Positions 1 to 5,074 of a stretch of DNA of 5,074 nucleotides are shown piece by piece. The notes under the pieces were generated by a model, which searched no databases, had not been told where the DNA came from, and saw only the letters and a list, made by a program, of their open reading frames with translations. The position numbers were made by a program, and so were the translations under genes. Numbering within the stretch: the first letter of the stretch is position 1; every line of letters begins with the position of its first letter. This stretch comes from Clostridia bacterium (GTDB lineage: Bacteria; Bacillota; Clostridia; Oscillospirales; CAG-272), in contig JAGCJD010000144.1 of the NCBI GenBank assembly GCA_017648425.1, positions 1-5,074 of the forward strand, given 5' to 3'.

Positions 1-1303
1 AAAACGACTTTATGAGCTCAATTTAGCGGCGGCGAAATTTTTCAGAGATTCGCTTTTTGATCCTAGCATTGGAGCTGAGGCAATGGCATATTTGCGAGAG
101 TCAAGGCAGCTTGATGTTGCTACGATAAAGCATTTTGGACTTGGCTATTCACCCAATGATTTTACGGCTCTTTACAAAAAAATGAGATCTCTGTGCTTTA
201 CCGAAGAGGAGCTTATAGCTGGATTTTTGTGTAAAAGAAGCCAAAAAAGCGGAAGACTGTTTGACCTTTACCGTAACAGAGTAATATTCCCGATAATAGA
301 TACGTCGGGAAATATAGTGGCGTTCGGAGGCAGAGTTATGGACGGCTCAGAGCCAAAATATCTCAACTCATCCGATACGCCTGCGTTCAAGAAGAGCAGA
401 CATCTGTTTGCGCTGAACTATGCGAGAAAGCATTGCGCTGAGCGTCTTATACTCTGCGAGGGATATATGGATGTCATAGCGCTTCATGCCGCAGGCTTTG
501 AGAATGCCGTGGCAACTCTCGGGACTGCAATAACAGCCGAGCAGGCAAGAGTTTTTGCAAAATACACGAGCAAGGTAGTTATTTGCTATGATTCCGATAA
601 GGCGGGACAAAGTGCCGCGCAAAAGGCCATGCGACTTCTCGGAGAGGTCGGAATTGATGTGCGCGTAATAAAGCTTGGCGGAGCTAAGGACCCTGACGAG
701 TATATCAAAAAATTCGGTTCGGACAGTTTTAGAAAATGTCTTGACGAAAGCAAAACAGGATTTGAATTTAAAATAGACAAGATACTTGGGGAGCATGATA
801 TTTCTCTTTCTGATGAGAAAATAAAGGCATCGGTGGAGATCTGCTCAATGATCGCAGAGGTCGGAAACAATGTTGAGCGCGACATATATATACAGCGCGC
901 GGCGAGTGTCTTGAATGTTCCCGTGGAGTCTGTGAGAAGTGATGTTGAGCGTATTCGCCGAAAAAGGATAAACGAATATAAGAAAAATCAAAGCAAGGAT
1001 GCGCTTTTGTCTATCAAAAACATAGGCGACAGAGTGAATAACGATGCTGTAAAATATGTTGCGGCAAACGACTCTGAGGAAAGTATACTTGCTATGATGC
1101 TGATATTTGATGAATACCGACACGGAGTTGCCAATGGGGAGATAGAGCTTTATGAGCAGGATTTTGTCACATCGTTTGGCAAAAAAGTGTTTAAAACACT
1201 GTGTGAGCTTGAAAGATCTGCCGAGGGGTATTCAAGGGCAGTGCTGGGACAGTATTTTGAACTTGAAGAAATATCAAGGCTTGAAAAAATAGAGGTAGAA
1301 TGA
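1..1303 (+). CDS. dnaG: DNA primase DnaG, 5' end outside window, early in-frame TGA
   Basis: DnaG makes the RNA primers for lagging-strand DNA synthesis at the replication fork and works with the replicative helicase DnaB/DnaC. The frame is open from base 2 with no stop, and the residues before the ATG at 83 (KRLYELNLAAAKFFRD) already match the primase core, so the ATG at 83 is internal. The N-terminal zinc-binding domain, roughly the first 120 residues in the family, lies outside the window. The RNA polymerase core is visible (FPIIDTSGNIVAFGGRVMDG, then EPKYLNSSDTPAFKKS). The TOPRIM domain follows, with its catalytic Glu in LCEGYMDV (Glu codon 458-460), the DSD acidic pair in CYDSDKAGQ (590-598), and KDPDEY. 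The last ~200 residues are the helical helicase-binding region. Translation as written stops at TGA 1301-1303, about 45 residues short of the expected end; see the next feature. Identity is very secure; the true 3' end is not. Confidence 0.95.
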   Translation, partial: KRLYELNLAAAKFFRDSLFDPSIGAEAMAYLRESRQLDVATIKHFGLGYSPNDFTALYKKMRSLCFTEEELIAGFLCKRSQKSGRLFDLYRNRVIFPIIDTSGNIVAFGGRVMDGSEPKYLNSSDTPAFKKSRHLFALNYARKHCAERLILCEGYMDVIALHAAGFENAVATLGTAITAEQARVFAKYTSKVVICYDSDKAGQSAAQKAMRLLGEVGIDVRVIKLGGAKDPDEYIKKFGSDSFRKCLDESKTGFEFKIDKILGEHDISLSDEKIKASVEICSMIAEVGNNVERDIYIQRAASVLNVPVESVRSDVERIRRKRINEYKKNQSKDALLSIKNIGDRVNNDAVKYVAANDSEESILAMMLIFDEYRHGVANGEIELYEQDFVTSFGKKVFKTLCELERSAEGYSRAVLGQYFELEEISRLEKIEVE

Positions 1304-1438
1304 AGAAGGCTTTCCCGCAACGACAGAGAAGTGTTTGATTCGTGCATAAAAAGTCTTAGAGAGCAGAGCTCGGCAAATAAGGACATAAAGGGACAAGACC
1401 TTTTAGAAATGTTGCGCCAAAAACGCACGCAAAATTAA
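1304..1438 (+). pseudogene. dnaG: C-terminal tail of DnaG, same frame, beyond an in-frame TGA
   Basis: After the TGA at 1301-1303 the dnaG frame stays open for 44 sense codons to TAA 1436-1438. It encodes RRLSRNDREVFDSCIKSL, a short polar linker, then DLLEMLRQKRTQN. From memory of the family, this pattern (a basic or polar turn, an amphipathic helix ending in K-L-K/R-E, then a short helix ending in a basic RRKR-like tail) is how clostridial primases end. It would complete the helical hairpin that contacts the replicative helicase. With the tail included, the product would be near the usual ~590-600 residues, assuming ~120 missing N-terminal residues. The gap to rpoD would shrink from 163 to 28 bases, normal for this pair. 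No separate start codon with a ribosome binding site is seen, so I read it as part of dnaG cut off by a stop, not as a separate gene. Confidence 0.8.
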
Positions 1439-1450
1439 AGAATTATAAAA

Positions 1451-1458
1451 AGAGAGGA
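1451..1458 (+). promoter_or_regulatory. Ribosome binding site of rpoD
   Basis: AGAGAGGA lies 8 bases before the ATG at 1467. It is weaker than the AGGAGG sites of the two downstream genes. It supports the ATG at 1467 as the start, and the resulting protein begins with an ordinary sigma region 1.1. No convincing promoter or terminator is seen between dnaG and this site, which fits co-transcription. Confidence 0.6.
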
Positions 1459-1466
1459 CATATAAA

Positions 1467-2594
1467 ATGGTAGAAAACGAGATCAAGAATGAGCATGAGA
1501 AGACGGTCGATATTGAGGACCTGATAGAAAAGGGCAAGCAGGGAAAACTGTCGCACGGGGAGATAAACGAGGCGGTTGAAGAGCTTGATTTTGACAACGA
1601 CAGTCTTGATAAATTTTATGATGCGCTCGAAGATAGCGGAATTCCGCTTCCTGATGACATTTCCAACTCCGAGATGAGCGAGATCGAATCGGAGGTCGAG
1701 GCATTCGGAACAAGTGAAAATATGGAAAAGATACTTGAACAAGAGGGACTTGCTATTGACGACCCTGTTCGTATGTATCTTAAAGAAATAGGTAGAGTTC
1801 CGTTGCTTACCTCTGACAGAGAGCGTATGCTTGCGGAAATAATGAGCGGAGATTACAGCGAGGAGGAAAAGAGCAAGGCAAAGAGCGAGCTTGTTGAGGC
1901 TAACCTGCGCCTTGTTGTAAGTATTGCAAAGCGTTATGTTGGAAAGGGAATGTTCTTCCTTGATCTTATTCAGGAGGGTAACCTCGGACTTATGAAGGCG
2001 GTCGATAAATTCGACTATAACAGAGGATACAAGTTTTCAACATATGCAACATGGTGGATAAGACAGGCTATTACGAGAGCTATTGCCGATCAAGCGAGAA
2101 CGATAAGAATTCCCGTTCATATGGTGGAAACCATTCATAAGGTATCTCGCTATTCACGCCAGATGCTTCAGGAGCTGGGAAGAGAAGCGACCGCTGACGA
2201 GATCGGTGAAAAGATGGGAATGAGCCCCGAAAAGGTCAGAGAGATAATGAAGATAGCTCAAGATCCCGTATCGCTTGAAACGCCTATCGGCGAGGAAGAG
2301 GATAGCCACCTTGGAGATTTTATTCCCGATGAGGATACGCCTGCGCCCTCAGATGCGGCTGCAACCACAATTTTGCGCGAGGTTATCGAAAAGGAGTTGC
2401 ACACACTGACACCCAGAGAGGAGCATGTTATAAAGCTTCGCTTTGGACTTTACGATGGACGCACCAGAACTCTTGAGGAGGTCGGAAAGGAATTCGACAT
2501 AACGAGAGAGAGAATACGCCAAATAGAGGCAAAGGCGCTCAGAAAGCTCCGTCACCCCAGCCGTGCAAGACACTTGCGTGGATTTTTGGATTGA
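1467..2594 (+). CDS. rpoD: RNA polymerase primary sigma factor RpoD (SigA)
   Basis: This is the housekeeping sigma-70 factor, which joins core RNA polymerase and recognises TTGACA/TATAAT promoters. At 375 residues it is typical of the short Gram-positive SigA form without the large insert found in proteobacterial RpoD. An acidic region 1.1 covers about residues 14-60 (IEDLIEKGKQGKLSHGEIN). Region 1.2 is about 98-115 (DPVRMYLKEIGRVPLLT). Region 2 is about 140-217, with the core-binding stretch LDLIQEGNLGLMKAV and the -10 melting and recognition segment FSTYATWWIRQAITRAI. Region 3 is about 218-285. Region 4 is about 303-370, with the -35 helix-turn-helix in TLEEVGKEFDITRERIRQIE and the canonical ending HLRGFLD. 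It follows dnaG closely, as in the conserved dnaG-rpoD operon. TGA 2592-2594 is followed directly by an in-frame TAA. All key regions look intact. Confidence 0.98.
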   Translation: MVENEIKNEHEKTVDIEDLIEKGKQGKLSHGEINEAVEELDFDNDSLDKFYDALEDSGIPLPDDISNSEMSEIESEVEAFGTSENMEKILEQEGLAIDDPVRMYLKEIGRVPLLTSDRERMLAEIMSGDYSEEEKSKAKSELVEANLRLVVSIAKRYVGKGMFFLDLIQEGNLGLMKAVDKFDYNRGYKFSTYATWWIRQAITRAIADQARTIRIPVHMVETIHKVSRYSRQMLQELGREATADEIGEKMGMSPEKVREIMKIAQDPVSLETPIGEEEDSHLGDFIPDEDTPAPSDAAATTILREVIEKELHTLTPREEHVIKLRFGLYDGRTRTLEEVGKEFDITRERIRQIEAKALRKLRHPSRARHLRGFLD

Positions 2595-2632
2595 TAAAAA
2601 ATCAGCGTATTACACAAAAAATCAAACTATAA

Positions 2633-2691
2633 ACATTCAAAAATCACAAAGCGATTGTTGAATATATGATATTTTACAAGCTGTTGAATGT
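2633..2691 (+). repeat. Short direct and inverted repeats in the rpoD-lipoprotein spacer
   Basis: TGTTGAAT occurs twice as a direct repeat, at 2656-2663 and 2682-2689, 26 bases apart. Its inverted form ACATTCAA is at 2633-2640 and is an exact 8-base inverse of TTGAATGT at 2684-2691. The first two copies can also form an imperfect hairpin, ATTCAA-a-AATC / GATT-g-TTGAAT, across 2635-2663 with a 7-base loop. The stem is AT-rich and no T-run follows, so it is a poor terminator. It could be a set of protein-binding sites or chance in AT-rich DNA. The repeats themselves are plainly there; their function is unknown. Confidence 0.4.
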
Positions 2692-2773
2692 ATAGTATGA
2701 CGATTAATTTTTGTGCGTTGTGTGAAAAAGCATTTTTTTTGATAAAATACGCCTTGCACCACAAAAAAATCAC

Positions 2774-2802
2774 TTGACATTTGTGCTGTTTTGGTGTAAA
2801 AT
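2774..2802 (+). promoter_or_regulatory. Sigma-A-type promoter of the lipoprotein gene
   Basis: A perfect -35 box TTGACA at 2774-2779 is followed after exactly 17 bases by a -10 box TAAAAT at 2797-2802, one mismatch from TATAAT. Transcription would begin around 2808-2811, giving a leader of about 33 bases that carries the AGGAGG site. This is the class of promoter that the RpoD encoded just upstream should use. A perfect TATAAT at 2812-2817 also occurs, but its 17-base -35 position reads TTTTGG, so it is a weaker alternative. Confidence 0.85.
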
Positions 2803-2829
2803 ATTATAGTATATAATTTGGTATTCATT

Positions 2830-2835
2830 AGGAGG
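2830..2835 (+). promoter_or_regulatory. Ribosome binding site fixing the lipoprotein start at 2842
   Basis: AGGAGG sits 6 bases before ATG 2842. The frame is open back to a TTG at 2818, but that codon lies upstream of this site and would place eight residues (MVFIRRNK) before the signal peptide. The ATG gives a normal lipoprotein signal sequence, so 2842 is the start. Confidence 0.9.
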
Positions 2836-2841
2836 AATAAA

Positions 2842-4620
2842 ATGATTAAGAGAATCTTATGCCTTATCATGTGCTTGACTATGATCATCGCTGTTTTAGC
2901 AGGATGTTCTCAAAAGGATGACGATGAGGCTGTTGAGGATATAAATGAGGAAGCATCTGAAAGCGCTGTAACGCTTGCAATGTATCTTATGTCTGAAAAT
3001 CAGATGTCTCAGGAGCAGATAGACAAGATAGAAACGGCAGTAAATAAAATAACCAAGGCAAAGTTTAAAACTCAGCTTGAATTGTACTTCTACACTGAGG
3101 CAGAGTATTATGAAAAGCTCGAAGCTTCTTTTGCTGCAAGAGCTGAGGCTGAGGCGGCAGGACTTATAAAAGCTCCCGTTGAGGAGGAGACAGTTGAGGA
3201 GGAAACCTTTGAAAACGAATGGGGTGTTTCCGAACTTAAATATCCTACTATTGACGGATATCAGGTAGATATTTTCTACATGGGCGGATATGAGAAGTTC
3301 TCGAAATATCTTGAAATGGGAATGCTTTCCGATCTTAATGACGAGGTATCTATTTCCTCAAAGAAGCTCGGCTCGTTTATAGCAGCTCCCTACCTTGATA
3401 ACATGAAGTCCATAAACAATAAGGTCATATACGCTATTCCTACCAACGCAGGTATTGGAGAATATACATATTTGCTTGTAAACAAGGAAGCAATGTCAAA
3501 GTTGGATTATGATACCGATGCGGGCAGAAAGTACTTTACAGGACTTACAGATGATTCTGTAAAGAGCTTCCTTAACCAGGCTGGCGATTACGGATATACT
3601 CAGCTCTACTTTGACAATAAAGAATTTGATTATGTAGATCTCGCATCTGCGGGAATACAGTATTGGGGAGTGGACGAAAATGGCAACTTTACAGACGACT
3701 TTTCGTTGATAGCTTCCAATATTCCCACTGAGGATAAATATTTTGGACTTGGCAGTGCTTTTGGTACAAAGTTCCAGTCCAATCTCAAGGTTATAGCTGA
3801 ATATGCCGACAACGGCTATTTTGGAACTGAGGAGCAGTTCAAAAATGGCGAGGTTGCTATGGCTTATGTAAAGGGTGGTGCAGAGATCGCTTCCAAGTAT
3901 TCCGAGCACTATGAGGCTATCGTTGTTGATGATCCTACTATTAAGACGGAAGATATTTACAGCAATATGTTTGCTGTTACCACTTATACCGCAAGCCTTT
4001 CAAGAAGTATGGAGGTTATAACCCTGCTCAACACAGATGTTGAGTTTAGAAACCTTCTCCTTTACGGTATTGAGGGTGAAAACTATGATTTTGTAAACAC
4101 CGATTTTGAGGACGAGGAAGGAAATCCCTTGACTGATAAGAACGGAGAAGTTTACAGAGTTATAAGAAGACTTAATAATGACTATATAATGGATCCCTAC
4201 AAGACGGGTAATACTCTTATAACATATTCATTGGAGGGTGAAGATCCTACATTGAAGGAGTACATGAGAGAGCAGAACATGGATGCGGATACAAGCTATT
4301 TAATGGGCTTTACGCTTACATATTCGGGATATACGGTAAACGCCGATAATCTTGCTGCACTCAGAAAGCTCTCGCTTGACGCAAGAGAAAAGCTTAACGC
4401 GTACATTTCTGGCACAACAAGACATGATGCAAATGGCGATCCAATAACTCTCGACAGCGTTATTGACGAGATAAAGGCTGTAATGAGCAGTGATGCGGGC
4501 AAGTGCTTTACAGATCTGCTCAGCTATGAAGCGCCTGCGGCAAATCAAACATCTTGTAGCTTGTACTACTTGTATAATGTTTGGGCAGAAAATATGGGTC
4601 TAATTCCCACTGCGGAATAA
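2842..4620 (+). CDS. Lipoprotein resembling extracellular solute-binding proteins of ABC importers
   Basis: This 592-residue protein has a class II signal peptide: basic MIKR, a hydrophobic core, and lipobox L-A-G-C with the lipidated cysteine at residue 22. It should be anchored on the outer face of the cytoplasmic membrane. An acidic linker (DDDEAVEDINEEASE) leads to a strand, VTLAMYLMSE, and a helix, as in the N-lobe of family 1 solute-binding proteins. QVDIFYMGGYEKFSKYLEMG (142-161) resembles the family segment after the first lobe strands, and VIYAIPTNAGIGEYTYLLVNKEAM (195-218) matches the usual ligand-pocket and first-crossover region. FKNGEVAMAYVKGGAEIA and ITLLNTDVEFRNLLLYGIEGENYDF (393-417) resemble the C-terminal part of large carbohydrate- or peptide-type binding proteins. 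A Glu-rich insert lies at about 97-125. The gene has its own promoter, and no permease or ATPase gene is visible nearby. The ligand cannot be told. Codons end in TAA TAA. Confidence 0.8.
   Translation: MIKRILCLIMCLTMIIAVLAGCSQKDDDEAVEDINEEASESAVTLAMYLMSENQMSQEQIDKIETAVNKITKAKFKTQLELYFYTEAEYYEKLEASFAARAEAEAAGLIKAPVEEETVEEETFENEWGVSELKYPTIDGYQVDIFYMGGYEKFSKYLEMGMLSDLNDEVSISSKKLGSFIAAPYLDNMKSINNKVIYAIPTNAGIGEYTYLLVNKEAMSKLDYDTDAGRKYFTGLTDDSVKSFLNQAGDYGYTQLYFDNKEFDYVDLASAGIQYWGVDENGNFTDDFSLIASNIPTEDKYFGLGSAFGTKFQSNLKVIAEYADNGYFGTEEQFKNGEVAMAYVKGGAEIASKYSEHYEAIVVDDPTIKTEDIYSNMFAVTTYTASLSRSMEVITLLNTDVEFRNLLLYGIEGENYDFVNTDFEDEEGNPLTDKNGEVYRVIRRLNNDYIMDPYKTGNTLITYSLEGEDPTLKEYMREQNMDADTSYLMGFTLTYSGYTVNADNLAALRKLSLDAREKLNAYISGTTRHDANGDPITLDSVIDEIKAVMSSDAGKCFTDLLSYEAPAANQTSCSLYYLYNVWAENMGLIPTAE
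3178..3207 (+). repeat. 15-base tandem duplication inside the lipoprotein gene
   Basis: GTTGAGGAGGAGACA at 3178-3192 is followed at once by GTTGAGGAGGAAACC at 3193-3207, with two differences, both in third codon positions. It encodes VEEET twice (residues 113-122) within a Glu/Ala-rich stretch. It keeps the frame, so it lengthens a flexible acidic segment and does not break the protein. The silent differences suggest the duplication is not brand new. Confidence 0.85.
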
Positions 4621-4628
4621 TAAAATAT

Positions 4629-4657
4629 TTTAGGGCGTTGCGTTGCAACGCCCTAAA
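4629..4657 (+). terminator. GC-rich hairpin between lipoprotein and HAD genes, probable (weak) terminator
   Basis: TTTAGGGCGTTG (4629-4640) pairs perfectly with CAACGCCCTAAA (4646-4657) around a 5-base loop CGTTG. With one bulged T the stem extends four more A-T pairs, out to 4624/4661. It begins 9 bases after the lipoprotein stop, the usual place for an intrinsic terminator. The + strand has only TAAATATT after the GC core, not a clean T-run. The minus strand reads TAAAATATTTTATTATT after the same core, which is more U-rich. Termination may therefore be partial, letting some transcripts reach the HAD gene, or the hairpin may mainly protect the upstream mRNA's 3' end. Confidence 0.6.
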
Positions 4658-4663
4658 TATTCG

Positions 4664-4670
4664 AAGGAGG
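4664..4670 (+). promoter_or_regulatory. Strong ribosome binding site of the HAD gene
   Basis: AAGGAGG at 4664-4670 is 9 bases before ATG 4680, and the GGTGATC after it continues the match to the 16S rRNA 3' end apart from an extra GG. It decides the start at 4680; the ATG at 4687 is in another frame. The site lies just outside the preceding hairpin, so it should be open. No clear promoter is visible in the 59 bases between the genes. Confidence 0.85.
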
Positions 4671-4679
4671 GGTGATCAT

Positions 4680-5074
4680 ATGCCATATGAATATTGTATA
4701 TGGGATTTTAACGGAACATTGCTTGATGATATAACGACATGTATATCTTCCGTGAATGCTTTGCTTGATGCTCGTGGCTTGCCACTTGTCAAGGGGGTAG
4801 AGCATTACAGAAAAATATTTCGTTTTCCCGTTATAGAGTATTATAAGACGCTTGGCTTTGATTTTGAAAAAGAGCCGTACGACAAGCTTGCGATAGAGTG
4901 GGTATCGCTTTATTTAGAGAATGTAAAGCAAGCAAGGCTTTATGACGATGCAGAAGATGCATTAAGGCAATTCCGCGAGCATGGCGTAAAGCAATCCGTG
5001 CTATCGGCGACCGAAGCATCAATGCTTAAAGGACAGCTTGATTCGCTCGGTATAAGCGGATATTTTGAACAGAC
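4680..5074 (+). CDS. HAD-superfamily hydrolase, phosphoglycolate-phosphatase-like, 3' end outside window
   Basis: The first 131 residues are visible. Motif I is IWDFNGTLLDD (residues 7-17), with the expected nucleophile Asp9 near the N-terminus. Motif II is VLSATE, with Ser109 in the position that binds the phosphate. The region between (about 18-90) is helical and fits a type C1 cap, as in the Gph/PGM-like branch; motifs III and IV lie beyond the window. These proteins are cytosolic Mg2+-dependent phosphatases or phosphomutases acting through an aspartyl-phosphate. The second motif I Asp, normally the general acid/base, is Asn11 here (D-F-N-G-T). From memory this DFNGTLLDD form recurs in a Clostridia subfamily of HAD proteins, so it is probably a family trait and not damage. 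The substrate is unknown. It lies 59 bases after the lipoprotein gene. Confidence 0.88.
   Translation, partial: MPYEYCIWDFNGTLLDDITTCISSVNALLDARGLPLVKGVEHYRKIFRFPVIEYYKTLGFDFEKEPYDKLAIEWVSLYLENVKQARLYDDAEDALRQFREHGVKQSVLSATEASMLKGQLDSLGISGYFEQ

Noticed and set aside
83..85. ATG at 83 as the start of the primase gene
   Set aside because: The frame is open upstream to the window edge, the upstream residues match the primase core, and no ribosome binding site precedes the ATG.
368..1123. Several minus-strand open frames inside dnaG
   Set aside because: They lie opposite the strongly conserved primase frame, lack recognisable domains and ribosome binding sites, and are best explained as shadows.
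1300..1338. ATG at 1300 overlapping the dnaG TGA (ATGA), as a translationally coupled next gene
   Set aside because: Its frame yields only a 12-residue peptide (MKKAFPQRQRSV) before a stop, and it has no good ribosome binding site. The conserved-looking tail is in the dnaG frame instead.
1301..1345. TGA at 1301 as a selenocysteine codon
   Set aside because: DnaG is not a known selenoprotein family, no redox motif is near, and I see no stable hairpin just downstream that could act as a SECIS element.
2725..2740. AAAAAGCA followed by eight T as an intrinsic terminator for dnaG-rpoD
   Set aside because: The T-run (2733-2740) is good, but the only stem before it is five A-T pairs with a 3-base loop. 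No GC-rich stem is found, so it is not annotated.
2718..2748. Second promoter TTGTGT ... TAAAAT upstream of the main one
   Set aside because: The spacer is 19 bases and the -35 is poor; the TTGACA-17-TAAAAT promoter just downstream is far better.
2818..2841. TTG 2818 as start of the lipoprotein
   Set aside because: It overlaps the region right after the expected transcription start and lies before the AGGAGG site; ATG 2842 gives a proper signal peptide and spacing.
2637..2888. Minus-strand open frame over the spacer and the start of the lipoprotein gene
   Set aside because: The product is a low-complexity reflection of AT-rich promoter DNA, has no ribosome binding site, and overlaps a clear promoter and signal peptide on the other strand.

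Overview
The window looks like an ordinary chromosomal segment of a low-to-medium GC Gram-positive bacterium, most likely a Clostridia member of the Ruminococcaceae/Oscillospiraceae type. The evidence is the dnaG-rpoD gene pair, strong AGGAGG-type ribosome binding sites, frequent AGA and ATA codons, a class II lipoprotein signal peptide, and a sigma factor of the short Gram-positive RpoD/SigA type. The family-level placement is inference from protein style, not from a search. All genes lie on the + strand. I saw no rRNA, tRNA, CRISPR array, insertion sequence or phage gene.

Layout: (1) 1-1303 is the 3' part of dnaG (primase), entering from outside the window and lacking its N-terminal zinc-binding domain. 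It is interrupted by an in-frame TGA at 1301-1303. The same frame then runs 44 more sense codons to TAA at 1436-1438, and that stretch reads like the usual DnaG C-terminus. (2) 1467-2594 is a complete rpoD/sigA gene, 28 bases after the extended dnaG frame. (3) 2595-2841 is an AT-rich spacer with short repeats and a near-consensus promoter. (4) 2842-4620 encodes a 592-residue lipoprotein resembling extracellular solute-binding proteins of ABC importers. (5) 4621-4679 holds a GC-rich hairpin and a strong ribosome binding site. (6) 4680 to the window end is the start of a HAD-superfamily hydrolase with a D-F-N-G-T nucleophile motif.

How they relate: dnaG and rpoD are the conserved macromolecular synthesis pair and are probably co-transcribed, giving the replication primase and the housekeeping sigma factor. 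The lipoprotein gene has its own promoter of the class that this RpoD should recognise. No ABC permease or ATPase gene is visible beside it, so it is an orphan binding protein as far as this window shows. The HAD gene has its own translation signal; a hairpin separates it from the lipoprotein gene.

The most notable observation is the TGA inside dnaG. It would remove the part of the essential primase that binds the replicative helicase. The likeliest explanations are a sequence or assembly error, or a real point mutation (CGA or AGA to TGA); stop-codon readthrough or recoding is less likely. I found no convincing evidence for a previously undescribed system here.
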